Assembly: GCA_016787265.1 (NCBI GenBank)
Contig: JAEUVF010000017.1
Coordinates: forward strand, 100,966-164,965
Direction: 5' to 3'
DNA from: Flavipsychrobacter sp.
Lineage (GTDB): Bacteria > Bacteroidota > Bacteroidia > Chitinophagales > Chitinophagaceae
Length of the DNA stretch: 64,000 bases
Shown: positions 8,318 through 18,200 of the stretch, piece by piece
Numbering within the stretch: position 1 is the first letter of the stretch
Layout: each line of letters opens with the position of its first letter
The notes under the pieces: generated by a model
What the model was told of the DNA's origin: nothing
Seen by the model: only the letters and a program-made list of their open reading frames with translations
Databases searched by the model: none
Translations under genes and position numbers: made by a program

Positions 8318-9817
8318 CTATCCCTCATCTGCCCAGGCAATACTTGCTTTGATAGCTCTTTCCCATCCGCGTGTGAAGGATCTCATTTCTTCGTTTGTGC
8401 GTTGGGGGTAGAACTCTTTCGCGGCCTTCCATTGCTGCTGAATATCTGCTGTGCTTTCCCAATAACCTACTCCCAATCCTGCCAGGTAGGCTGCTCCCAA
8501 TGCGGTGGTTTCATATACTTCGGGACGAATCACCGGTACCTGCAGCAAATCGCATTGGAATTGCATGAGCAGGTTATTGATGGTAGCGCCACCATCCACT
8601 CTTAATTCTTTTATGGGTAAACCCGCATCGGCTTCCATTGCTTTAAGTACATCCATGGTTTGATAAGCAATACTTTCCAGGCAGGCTCTTGCAATGTGCG
8701 CCCGCGTAGTGCCTCGCGTTAAACCAAAGACAGTTCCCCTTGCATGCTGGTTCCAGTGGGGAGCGCCTAATCCGGCAAAGGCAGGTACAATATAAACGCC
8801 ATCGGTATCAGTAACCCGGGCTGCGAGGTCTTCAGTTTCTGCGGATGACCGGATCATATGCAAGCCATCGCGCAGCCATTGTACCACCGCACCGCCTATG
8901 AAAATACTGCCTTCCACGGCATACTCAACACGATTATTGAGTTTCCAGGCAACGGTTGTCAGCAGTTTATTGGAGGAGTGTACAATTTTTTCTCCGGTAT
9001 GCATTAACATAAAACAGCCAGTTCCGTAGGTGTTTTTAACCATGCCTGGTGTGGTACACTGCTGTCCGAAAAGAGCGGCCTGCTGATCTCCGGCAATTCC
9101 GGCAAGGGGAATATTGGCAGTTTTAACCACCGATTCAGTGACTCCATAAATTTTGCTGCTCGGAATTATTTCTGGTAGTACTGAGGCCGGAATATCGAAG
9201 AGCCTGAGTAACTCTTCATCCCATTCACAGGTTTCGAGGTTCATCAGCATCGTGCGGCTTGCATTGGATACATCTGTCGCATGTACTTTGCCGTTAGTGA
9301 GTTTCCAGTTCAGCCAGCAATCGATGGTACCAAATGCAAGTTCTCCCTTAACCGCTTTTTCCCTGGCGCCACTGATATTATCGAGTATCCATTTCAGTTT
9401 GGTGGCAGAAAAGTAGGCATCAATAACAAGTCCGGTTTTCGACTGAATCAGCGGTGCGAGACCATCTGCTTTTAGTTGATCGCAATAGCCGGCTGTTCGG
9501 CGATCCTGCCAAACGATTGCATTGTAAATAGGTTTGGAACTGGCACGATCCCAGACTACAGTGGTTTCGCGCTGGTTGGTAATTCCTATAGCGGCAATAT
9601 CAGCAGTGGTTAGAGAGGCTTTCGCAATAGCTTCTGCCATCACCGAAAACTGGGTAGCCCATATTTCTTCTGCGTCGTGTTCCACCCATCCTGCCTGGGG
9701 ATATAATTGAGTGAATTCTTTCTGCGCGATATGACAGATTTGTCCGTATTTATCAAAAAGGATGGCTCTTGAGCTGGTGGTTCCCTGGTCGAGTGCTAAA
9801 ATGTATTTTTCCGGCAT
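8318..9817 (-). CDS. glpK: Glycerol kinase
   Basis: The enzyme phosphorylates glycerol to glycerol 3-phosphate with ATP. Starting at the ATG at 9817 gives 499 residues, matching the family; a longer open frame to 9898 would run into the preceding gene and lacks homology. The N-terminal ATP-binding motif LDQGTTSSRA is at residues 9-18, and the FGGY-family segments VVWDRASSKPIYNAIVWQDR and AGIAGDQQAALFGQ are present. It is the first gene of the glpK-glpD-glpF operon. No glpR-like regulator is seen nearby. A 46-bp gap separates it from the DUF5686 gene upstream. Confidence 0.96.
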   Translation of the reverse strand: MPEKYILALDQGTTSSRAILFDKYGQICHIAQKEFTQLYPQAGWVEHDAEEIWATQFSVMAEAIAKASLTTADIAAIGITNQRETTVVWDRASSKPIYNAIVWQDRRTAGYCDQLKADGLAPLIQSKTGLVIDAYFSATKLKWILDNISGAREKAVKGELAFGTIDCWLNWKLTNGKVHATDVSNASRTMLMNLETCEWDEELLRLFDIPASVLPEIIPSSKIYGVTESVVKTANIPLAGIAGDQQAALFGQQCTTPGMVKNTYGTGCFMLMHTGEKIVHSSNKLLTTVAWKLNNRVEYAVEGSIFIGGAVVQWLRDGLHMIRSSAETEDLAARVTDTDGVYIVPAFAGLGAPHWNQHARGTVFGLTRGTTRAHIARACLESIAYQTMDVLKAMEADAGLPIKELRVDGGATINNLLMQFQCDLLQVPVIRPEVYETTALGAAYLAGLGVGYWESTADIQQQWKAAKEFYPQRTNEEMRSFTRGWERAIKASIAWADEG

Positions 9818-9863
9818 GCATCGAATTTTGCTTTTTAAGATAAGCAAAATATACTGCTTCCGC

Positions 9864-12383
9864 CTAGAATGCCAAACGGAAACTTCCAAAAATGCCAAAG
9901 CGACCCACCCTTTCGGCCGGAAGGGGTGTGGGACTTAGTCTCCAGACAAAATCGAGCCGGAATACTTTCAGGATATTATCCACTCCTGTTCCCAGTTCAA
10001 CGTACATTTTACCATCCAGGTTTTGAAACTGGTTAAAATTGTTATCAAAATTCAGTGCCCGGTTTGCTTCTGACAGATCACCGCTGATTCCTTTGGCTGT
10101 CCAGAACTGGCGGAACTTTAGCTTCCTGGTCAATGGTATCAGCCTGAATAATCCATTCCCGATATTATGCTCTATGTTAAAGCCTATATAACGGTCATGG
10201 ATATACTCAAATCGCTGCATCAGGTTGAATGCATATTTATTGTAGTAATAAATTTCATTTCCAGGTGCTACGTTCAGTAACATGTAGGGAAGGGTTCCGG
10301 TTGTTTTACCTCCAAACAGGTTATAATAAAGTGTTCCTACCGGAGCAACTTTCAAATAATCTGAAACGCTGAGGTAATATTTATTGTAGCTGTAATCACT
10401 GTTAAAAACCCCGGGAAAACCACGGGAATACATAAACTCGACAATGGGATAGGAGCTGCCCAGGCTGAATCGGTTGAAATTCGTTTCAAAGAACCGCTCA
10501 TTATAACCAAATCGCAATTTGACTGCCATTTCAAAATTGGTTAAGGGCGTACCTTTTTCTCCATTGACCTGAAATATTTCCTTGGGTGGAATATTCTTCA
10601 GCGGATCAAAACTCTTATGTGTACCTATGATGGTGGCCGACAAACCGGGACTCCATTCTTTAAAATACTCCAGTTTGGCTTCCTTGATCTGCATAAACTT
10701 GATCGGGATACCCGGCTTTCGGATAGCAAGTGCAAAAATGTTATCCGTGCTTATTTCATCATAATATACCTGGCCATTATCCAGGTCTTTGGTATAACTG
10801 CCATGGATATACGATCGGGGTGATCTGCTGAACAGGTATTTTGCCTCTGCTTTGTATTTAAAAACCCGGTCTCCAAAACCATATGCCAGGTAACCATGCA
10901 GGTAGAGGTCTTTATGAAATTTCGTATTGGTTCCAAGGTCAAAGCGGGTGCGGAATCCTTCCCAAAGATTACCGGTGAACCAGTTGTACCAGGGACCGAT
11001 TTCAAAATTGCCCACATTCCGGTACCCCGTTGCTAAAAAATTGATGGTAGTTACATACCGTTTGAACAGCGGCATTTTCTGCAAGGTGTCAATCATGTCA
11101 TAAATTGCTTTTTCATTTTTGGTGAGCGATTCATGCCTTGAGTCAGACCAGTAACTATCCTCCTTTTTCATGGCGCCTTCTGCAAACAGGATTTCCGACT
11201 GAACTTTATTTTTTCCGATGGTATCCCCGATAAATGGCTGATCCACTTCTATATTTCTGTAAGTGGTGGTTTTTCTGCCAATCACCCCAAACCTGGATTT
11301 TCCAATCGGCGCAATATCAGCTACGAATTTATCTTTTGACAGGAACCAGGTACTGTCGCTGATCAGGGAGAATTCCTGGATCAGGGAAAGTTTATCAATA
11401 AAATTGATATTGGCTTCACGGCTCAGGTGCAGGGTCATTTTCTGAATGGCCCAGGTAGGATCATGCACCCAGGCATCTCCCTCAAAGGTGTTTTCGCCCC
11501 GGCGCTTTGGCTGGAAAACAAAATGTATGAGTCGCTGTCCGGCAACATATTGAGTATCCAGCACTTTATAATTGTAATAAGCCGGGCCATTATCACTCAG
11601 CGGACTCACAAACTGTTTGTCGAAAACCGGTATAAAATTGTTGTAGATATTGATATTCTGTTCCGTTCCACCTAATAATTTGGAGATGCTCTCGTTTTCA
11701 ACGCCCATAGTTTTAACTCCCTTGATAATTTCGCGGGTTCTGCGGGGCGATTTCTGATAATAATAATTGGATATTGTTTCAGTAAGGTAAACCGGAAGGA
11801 AGGGCTGACCTTCAGTAGTATCTACATTATCAAAAATAAAATCAAAGGGTTTTAGCGGACCTAATTCCTTTAATTTTTCTTTGTTGATGCGGTTCAGGTC
11901 TAATTCAAGTTTATTATACAACTCGTAAGTGAAGTTGTTGAACCGGTATCGATCATTAAAAGGTTTTCTTTTATTAATACGTTTCCACATGAGGTAACCG
12001 CGATCAATTTTCCGCTTCACGACAACTTCCTGCGTGTATTTACCCCTTTCCAGTGCAAGCACCAGGTTCATCACCTGCCCTTCCGCAGAAATCTGGATCA
12101 TGCCCGGATGGATGGGGATTTTCAAATCCTGGTATCCAACATAGGTAACAACCAGGGTATCTGTTGGCCATTCTGAAAAGCGAAATTCGAAATGCCCCGC
12201 CGAGTCGGTCAGTTTTCCCTGGGTACCCGCGAGGAATTGAAGAGATGCAAAGGGGATTCTTTCCTCACTCAACTTGTCCTTCACATAGCCCTGGATGGTT
12301 TTGGTCTGCGCCTGGGTAAATAAGGTTAGTAATAAGGAAAGCACAAGCCCGGCTGCACGTAGGCGAATGGGTCTCAATTCCAT
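9864..12383 (-). CDS. DUF5686 and carboxypeptidase-regulatory-like outer-membrane protein
   Basis: This 839-residue protein has a signal peptide (residues 1 to about 25, ending FTQAQ), then a carboxypeptidase-regulatory-like beta-sandwich (about 28-110, IQGYVKDKLSEERIPFASL), then the DUF5686 region that makes up the rest. Its C-terminus ends in Phe after alternating hydrophobic strands, as in outer-membrane barrels. The family is common in Bacteroidota, often with several copies per genome, and its role is not established. It resembles TonB-dependent receptors in having the regulatory-like domain but no plug domain is seen. It lies just upstream of glpK on the same strand; cotranscription is possible but not shown. 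Confidence 0.8.
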   Translation of the reverse strand: MELRPIRLRAAGLVLSLLLTLFTQAQTKTIQGYVKDKLSEERIPFASLQFLAGTQGKLTDSAGHFEFRFSEWPTDTLVVTYVGYQDLKIPIHPGMIQISAEGQVMNLVLALERGKYTQEVVVKRKIDRGYLMWKRINKRKPFNDRYRFNNFTYELYNKLELDLNRINKEKLKELGPLKPFDFIFDNVDTTEGQPFLPVYLTETISNYYYQKSPRRTREIIKGVKTMGVENESISKLLGGTEQNINIYNNFIPVFDKQFVSPLSDNGPAYYNYKVLDTQYVAGQRLIHFVFQPKRRGENTFEGDAWVHDPTWAIQKMTLHLSREANINFIDKLSLIQEFSLISDSTWFLSKDKFVADIAPIGKSRFGVIGRKTTTYRNIEVDQPFIGDTIGKNKVQSEILFAEGAMKKEDSYWSDSRHESLTKNEKAIYDMIDTLQKMPLFKRYVTTINFLATGYRNVGNFEIGPWYNWFTGNLWEGFRTRFDLGTNTKFHKDLYLHGYLAYGFGDRVFKYKAEAKYLFSRSPRSYIHGSYTKDLDNGQVYYDEISTDNIFALAIRKPGIPIKFMQIKEAKLEYFKEWSPGLSATIIGTHKSFDPLKNIPPKEIFQVNGEKGTPLTNFEMAVKLRFGYNERFFETNFNRFSLGSSYPIVEFMYSRGFPGVFNSDYSYNKYYLSVSDYLKVAPVGTLYYNLFGGKTTGTLPYMLLNVAPGNEIYYYNKYAFNLMQRFEYIHDRYIGFNIEHNIGNGLFRLIPLTRKLKFRQFWTAKGISGDLSEANRALNFDNNFNQFQNLDGKMYVELGTGVDNILKVFRLDFVWRLSPTPLPAERVGRFGIFGSFRLAF

Positions 12384-12454
12384 AGAAGCGCAAAATTATG
12401 ATATAGAACGATGGATTTACCGAATTTAACAGATGTGTTAAAAAGGAATATTTT

Positions 12455-12468
12455 GAAATCCGGATTTC
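12455..12468. promoter_or_regulatory. Perfect 14-bp palindrome GAAATCCGGATTTC
   Basis: A perfect inverted repeat lies 9 bp before the CTTTGAAATTCAAAG operator in front of the membrane-protein gene at 12506. It could be a second protein-binding site. No other copy was noticed in the window. Confidence 0.4.
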
Positions 12469-12476
12469 CTTTATTT

Positions 12477-12498
12477 ACTTTGAAATTCAAAGTGCTTT
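12477..12498. promoter_or_regulatory. Dyad operator CTTTGAAATTCAAAG, copy 1
   Basis: The core CTTTGAAATTCAAAG at 12478-12492 is a perfect dyad around its centre and is followed by TGCTTT. It ends 8 bp before the ATG at 12506. A nearly identical 22-bp copy precedes the CreD gene (13449-13470). The winged-helix regulator encoded between the two sites is the obvious candidate to bind both. Confidence 0.6.
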
Positions 12499-12505
12499 AG
12501 TTTAT

Positions 12506-13123
12506 ATGGAAACAAGTTCATACCAGGACCTTCGCGAGATCCGCCAGATGATGGAAAAAAGCAGCAGGTTCATCAGTCTGAGTGGCTGGAGTGGGATTGC
12601 TGCCGGTCTTTCAGCCCTGGCGGGGGCATTTTTTGCCAACCGGTATATAAATGCGTATTATGAAAATTCATATGGTACTCCAACTGCCTGTCCGGCCTGC
12701 CTGAAACAGGACCTCATGGTGATAGCAGCCCTGGTATTTATCAGCGCCCTCGTACTGGCCTTCTTTTTTACCTATTCCAGGTCCCGGAAGGAGGGGGTTG
12801 CCATCTGGGGAACTACAGCACGCAAGCTGCTCTGGAATACCATGTTACCCATGGCTATTGGAGCTGTTTTTATTTTTCGGTTAATGGAATTGCAATACTA
12901 TTCGCTGGTGGCTGCCAGCTCGCTGCTATTTTACGGACTGGCCCTGGTAAATGGAAGCAAATATACCCTGGGAGAGATCCGGTTTTTGGGATACGGACAG
13001 TTGATCACGGGTTTGTATTGTCTTTGGTTTCCGGTGAACGGACTGGCGGCCTGGGCCTTTGGATTTGGTATCTTGCATATTATTTATGGAATTGCCATGT
13101 GGTGGAAATATGAAAGGAAATAA
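12506..13123 (+). CDS. Multipass membrane protein of unknown function
   Basis: The 205-residue protein starts with a hydrophilic, helical segment (residues 1-20) and then has about five to six hydrophobic stretches (near 23-42, 66-90, 110-128, 133-150, 160-195). I recognise no named family. It begins a three-gene unit with a winged-helix regulator (12 bp downstream) and the CreD gene, an arrangement I associate with Bacteroidota CreD loci. The dyad operator immediately before its ATG suggests control by that regulator. A CxxC pair (TACPACLKQ, about residues 57-65) is the only notable soluble motif. Confidence 0.75.
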   Translation: METSSYQDLREIRQMMEKSSRFISLSGWSGIAAGLSALAGAFFANRYINAYYENSYGTPTACPACLKQDLMVIAALVFISALVLAFFFTYSRSRKEGVAIWGTTARKLLWNTMLPMAIGAVFIFRLMELQYYSLVAASSLLFYGLALVNGSKYTLGEIRFLGYGQLITGLYCLWFPVNGLAAWAFGFGILHIIYGIAMWWKYERK

Positions 13124-13135
13124 GGAGCGACAGAC

Positions 13136-13432
13136 ATGAATCCGATAGATCAGTTAAATAAAATATTCGACAGCCGTATCCGGCTTGGTATCATGAGTTC
13201 TCTGCTCGTGAATGAGAAGATGAGTTTTAACGAGCTCAAAGAACTCATCTCTGTCACTGATGGAAACCTGGCCTCACATCTTAAAACACTGGAAGACAGC
13301 GGCTATGTCAAAGTCCAGAAAGGTTTCATCGGAAGGAAAACAAATACCTCTTATTCTGTAACGAAAGCCGGAGAAAAAGCCTTCAAACAGCATCTGGATG
13401 CATTGGAGAAAATGATCCGGTCGATTCAATAA
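13136..13432 (+). CDS. Winged-helix transcriptional regulator (HTH_34 type)
   Basis: A 98-residue single-domain DNA-binding protein. Residues about 12-40 (SRIRLGIMSSLLVNEKMSF) and the recognition-helix region VTDGNLASHLKTLEDSGYV, followed by a beta-wing (VQKGFIGRKTNTSYSVT), match the ArsR/MarR-like small winged-helix family. There is no ligand-binding domain. It starts 12 bp after the membrane-protein gene, preceded by an AGGAG ribosome-binding site, and is followed directly by the CreD gene. Because the same dyad sequence flanks it on both sides, it probably represses or activates its own operon and creD. The inducing signal is unknown. Confidence 0.85.
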   Translation: MNPIDQLNKIFDSRIRLGIMSSLLVNEKMSFNELKELISVTDGNLASHLKTLEDSGYVKVQKGFIGRKTNTSYSVTKAGEKAFKQHLDALEKMIRSIQ

Positions 13433-13438
13433 TTTTTT

Positions 13439-15217
13439 TTGTCTAAATACTTTGAAATGCAAAGCGCTTTGTTAAATAAATTTTCAGCCCTCGCACTTAT
13501 GGCGATCTATATCTGGATTCGCACAACCCTGATTTTTGCGCTGTTGGTTATTTCAGGTTTTATCCTTCTAACAAAGGATGATGATATAATCGGCCTGCTC
13601 GTGGTAATACCCGGATCAATAATAGGAAGCATTCCTGCCCTGGTGGTTTTGTTTGTTGGTGCCGTCATTATCACCCGTTCACTTGATCTGTATGCCGTGA
13701 GACGCAGGTTTTTTCTGCTGTTGCTGGCGGGTATTGTTCTGGTTCATTCAGGGGGCATTGCATTTTTAATTCTGCTGGTTGGAGAATCAGCTCCTGAATG
13801 GGGCTTGTGGATGGCCCTGAGTGCCGCCCTGCTGGTTTCGGTTACACTTGGCAGTTATCTGTCCAGGGACCGGATTTACAATGTGCTTATACTAAATCAA
13901 TCATACCAATCAATTATGGAACAACAAACCAGCTCCCCGATTTTATTTAAAGGCATCATAACGGGTGTCCTTATTCTTCTTATGATGATTCCAACCCTGT
14001 TTATTTCCAGCCTGGTGCAGGAACGAAAAGCCCGCCAGCGTGAAATCGTGCAGGAAGACAGCAAGCGATGGGCCGGAGCACAGGAATTATCAGGTCTCTT
14101 CCTGGTTTTGCCCTATGAACAGCCTTTCAAGGATGATAAGGGTAAAGAAACACTGATTAGAAAGGAGCTCCTGGTATTGCCGGAGGATCTTAGAGTTGGC
14201 AGCAATATGGAACCGGTTGTTCGTACCCGTAGTATTTACAAAGTGTTATTGTATCGAACCGATACCAGGTTCTCCGGTCATTTTGCCATTCAGTTACCCA
14301 AAGAAATCATGCCGGAACAGGTAATCTGGAAAGACGCGAGCATCAACATGGGTTTATCTGATATCAAGGGAATCGAAGAAAAGGTGCTAGTTAAATTGGG
14401 TACACAGGAACTGGAATTATCTCCGGGTTTACCCAATAAGGAATTGGTTAAAACAGGTTTGTCCGCACCGGTTGATTTAACCGGGGTAGATCCAACCAGC
14501 ATTCAGTTCTCAACACACCTGAAACTTCGCGGTAGTGAACAATTGCATTTCATTCCACTTGCAGGCAACAGCAGTTACGAAGTAAAATCAAGCTGGCCCA
14601 GTCCTTCTTTTGATGGTACCAGTCTGCCTGCCAAACATCTTGTTCAGGATAGTGGATTTTCAGCCAGCTGGTCGTTTAGCAAAGCCAATCTTCCTTTTGG
14701 TACCCTATTACGTGAAGTAGATCTCAACGAAACCGATTTTTCTTTTGGTGTGTCCATGATCCAGCCTGCGGATCATTATGCGAAAACAGAACGTAGTGTG
14801 AAATATGCCATCCTCTTTATCGGTCTGACCTTCTCGCTGTTTTTCGTAATTGAACTGATGCAGAAGAAACCGGTTCACCCGGTTCAGTATGTGCTGATCG
14901 GAATTGCGCTCTCTGTTTTTTATACGCTGTTGTTATCGGTTTCGGAATTTCTGCCTTTTGACACTGCCTATAGTATAGCAGCGATTGCTACCATTTTGCT
15001 GATTACCTTCTATGCTCATTCCCATTTCAAAAGCTGGAAAACAGCTTCGCTTTTTTCACTGGTATTAAGTTGTCTTTATCTTTTCGCGTTCATACTGGTT
15101 CGCCTGGAAGATACAGCATTGCTGGTTGGAAGTATCGGACTCTTCCTGATTCTGGCACTGGTTATGTATGGTACCCGGAAAATCAACTGGTATCCGGCAG
15201 CTGCTTCCTTACCCTGA
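13439..15217 (+). CDS. creD: CreD family inner-membrane protein with extra N-terminal membrane domain
   Basis: The open frame gives 592 residues. From the Met at 13916 onward (433 residues) it matches CreD: a first membrane helix, a periplasmic domain and a C-terminal cluster of membrane helices (about residues 455-585). E. coli CreD (450 residues) begins at this equivalent point. The 159 residues before it hold four further hydrophobic segments and run in frame without a stop, so this is either a fusion or a longer form. The start is unsure: TTG 13439, ATG 13457, TTG 13469, ATG 13499 or a separate start at 13916 are all possible. CreD belongs to envelope-stress loci (Cre regulon in enterobacteria); here a winged-helix regulator replaces CreBC. 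Confidence 0.8.
   Translation: MSKYFEMQSALLNKFSALALMAIYIWIRTTLIFALLVISGFILLTKDDDIIGLLVVIPGSIIGSIPALVVLFVGAVIITRSLDLYAVRRRFFLLLLAGIVLVHSGGIAFLILLVGESAPEWGLWMALSAALLVSVTLGSYLSRDRIYNVLILNQSYQSIMEQQTSSPILFKGIITGVLILLMMIPTLFISSLVQERKARQREIVQEDSKRWAGAQELSGLFLVLPYEQPFKDDKGKETLIRKELLVLPEDLRVGSNMEPVVRTRSIYKVLLYRTDTRFSGHFAIQLPKEIMPEQVIWKDASINMGLSDIKGIEEKVLVKLGTQELELSPGLPNKELVKTGLSAPVDLTGVDPTSIQFSTHLKLRGSEQLHFIPLAGNSSYEVKSSWPSPSFDGTSLPAKHLVQDSGFSASWSFSKANLPFGTLLREVDLNETDFSFGVSMIQPADHYAKTERSVKYAILFIGLTFSLFFVIELMQKKPVHPVQYVLIGIALSVFYTLLLSVSEFLPFDTAYSIAAIATILLITFYAHSHFKSWKTASLFSLVLSCLYLFAFILVRLEDTALLVGSIGLFLILALVMYGTRKINWYPAAASLP
13449..13470. promoter_or_regulatory. Dyad operator CTTTGAAATGCAAAG, copy 2
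   Basis: The core at 13450-13464 differs from copy 1 by one base, and the flanking ACTTTG and GCTTT match too. It lies between the regulator stop codon (13432) and the CreD-type gene. It overlaps the first possible start codons of that gene (TTG 13439, ATG 13457), so the site may double as a promoter element with translation starting further in. Confidence 0.6.
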
Positions 15218-15227
15218 CCCACAAAAA

Positions 15228-15260
15228 AAGAGGCTGCATCTGTAACGGATGCAGCCTCTT
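15228..15260. terminator. Bidirectional hairpin terminator
   Basis: A perfect 13-bp stem (AAGAGGCTGCATC with GATGCAGCCTCTT) closes a 7-base loop, with an A-run on the left and T-rich sequence on the right. It lies between the convergent creD gene and the gene ending at 15282, so it can end transcription from both sides. Confidence 0.9.
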
Positions 15261-15281
15261 CGTTTATTCATTGACGTTGGA

Positions 15282-18200
15282 CTAGAAATCAATACCCATT
15301 GCAAAATGCCAGATCGGTTTGCCTTTGAAGACTCCGTTCATTTCCCAACCGGTATCCAGTCTCAGGAAATAACCCAACAGGGTGGATCTTGCACCAAATC
15401 CATATCCACCTACAAATGGACCAACACCGCCTGCTTTGATTTTAACCAGTATATTTCCTTCCTGGTAAACTCTGGACGGTCGCTGAATACCGTTGTAACT
15501 ACCATTCCAGGCAGTTCCCAGATCCACAAACTGAACCAGTTGAAAATTCCGAAGGAATGCATTGTTGATAGGACGCTTCAGGAGCGAGGTGAATACAGGG
15601 AATCGGAATTCGCTGTTTATAACCATCGCATTGTTGCCATTGGTGATATTCTGACGGTGTCCCCTCATATTCACAGCCAATGCCTGGAAGGCATAATCGG
15701 GATCCTGCGGTTGTACTTCAGTGTTAGCCTTCGGGAATAACCAACCATCCTGGCCACCCAAGTAATAAACGATTTTTCTATCGCCCCAGGAAAAATCCGA
15801 TGCTACGCGTCCTGCCCAGATAAAATTTTGAAAGATGGGGTAATAATAACGGGCATCCCAACCTACATTAAAGGTAGTTTTACCGGCTATCGTTTTATTG
15901 CTATTCGCCAGTTGTGTGTTGTAATCAACATATACTTTATAGCGAAGACCGTTTAATATGTTCAGGGTTTTCTGAACTGTATTATCATGTACGTATTCGA
16001 GACGCAACAAACCATAGGTCTGCTTGGCATCTTCAATGATCAGGGTTTGGGGCGCATCTGAAATTGCTTTGAGTACTACTTTATCTGAACGTACGCCCGC
16101 ATTGATTCGCAAACTCCTGATCCTGTCAAACGGATAACGAACTCCCAATTGATAAAGATTGGTAAAGAGCTTGGCAGGCACTCTTCCTAAACCCGAAACA
16201 TCTGCTGCACCCACATCGGTGCGGCGATAATACAATGCACTGTAATCAAAGCGGTGTTTCAGATAATCAACTCTTGCAAGGTATTCAGAACCGGAATTAA
16301 AGAGCGATTGGGAACCGGGAAGGAATATATTGGGTTGGCCTACATTCACTGGAATACCTTGTCCGGCCGTATTAATCAGTGGCGATCTGAACATGCCGGT
16401 GAATCTCAGGTCTTCCATCAAATCATATACAGTCACTTTGACCATACCGTTGAAACCGTTATTGGCACTGTTGGTTACAGGCAATGACCCGGTAAAGGGT
16501 TCATAACGGGTAACCAATACATCATTGTTAAACAGTGACCCGGTTACCTGGTCTACGGAAAATTTCCAGGTATAATCAAACCGTCCGGCTTTTTTCAATA
16601 CCGTTGACCCTTCTTCTTCCATTCGCTGTTGTTTGTTCCGGGCGATAGCTGCTGAATCAACCGGCTCATCTTCAAACTCGGACTCAAATTCAATCGTAGG
16701 CACTTTTTTCGAAGTATCCACCGGAGCCGTTGGCTGAATCTGGGAAACAGTTCCCCTGGCCATTCGGAGCTGGTCTACTGTCCGTTTCCGGAAATCGGTA
16801 GGCCTTGGGTTGATATTTCTTTTACGCAAGGTGTTCTCATCCACTTTGAGCTTGTAAAGGAATTTCAGCTCTCCTTCCTGGCGTACTTCACTCACAACAT
16901 CTTTATCACCGGCCGACTTGGTTTCCTTCAGTCCACTCTGGTAGTTGGTGATGGGGAATACGTATGCCGAATCATTGGTGATAGAGAATGTATAAATCGT
17001 ATCGGGTTCGTTTTTATCATAAAATTTCAATAGGGAATCCAGATCCCTGTAATCCGGATTTCGAAGCAGATCATCACCTACCTGGTAAATGGTATCAACT
17101 CCTGCTCTTGTAGTTGAGAAGAAACCGGCAAAGCGGTTATTGATACCATTTTCATCCGCAGCAAAAGTGAAGTGATTGGTATTGTATTGCGTTGGATAAC
17201 GCGCATTGCCATATTTCAGATTACTCAATTGAGAGATCTGTTTGAATTCACTTTTGTTGAAATTATCAACCAGGAAAATATTGTAGCGATAATTGGAAGG
17301 CAGTACGGTATCCGCTGATGGTGCATCTGCCGATGGCCTGTTGGAAGCATAGAGAATTCCCATTTTATTCGGGAAGCTAGCAAAAGTGGGATCCAGATCA
17401 TCATATACATCATTCGTGATCTGCTCCACTCTTTCCTTGTCTATCTTAAAAGTGAAGATATCAGACTGGCCGTTTTTCACACCACTCAGCAGAAGCGTAT
17501 TGTCATCGTTCATGAACTTGATATCCTGTATCTGTTCAAACTGATCCAGTACCAGTTTATCTCGTTTGATCTTGCTGAAAATATCATAGGTGAACATCCG
17601 GATTTTGCCTTCCGTATTGTACACTACCAGGAGTTTATTCCCTTTGCCATTCCAGGCAAGTAAGGGATAATGCGGGTCCTGTTTTGCTTCCATATTACGA
17701 ACCCCATTTTTCAGCAGTACTTTTTTCGTTACGTAATCTTCATAGAACAGTACGCACTGTACTCCTTTTTTGTATTCTACCACTGCATAGGCCTGGCTTC
17801 TGGCAACCGGGTTAGGAGTGAAATTATAGTAGTCGAGGTTTTTGTTTACTTCTTCCACTACCGACATGGTTCCTTTCGGATTGTTTCTTCTTCCGCGGAT
17901 ATCCTTGTAATACTTATCCTCATTATAAGTCATGAAATCAGACAGTACCTCTTTAAATTTTTTCTTGGCGATCCGGTTGGAAGCGCCGTTGAGGTTGCGG
18001 TACAACCTGGCCAGGTAAAGAAAATACTTGGTATTGTCCTTTTTATATATCTCCTCTATGTAGCGCCAGAATGCATGTCCGGCCAGATCAGGTTGTTCAA
18101 ATGCAAACTGGTAGAAGTTCCTGTATCTTCCGGAGAGCATGGCTGATTTAAGCTGATCATCCAGTTGCGTGCTCCAGTTCTCAGCAGCGTAGGCAACAAA

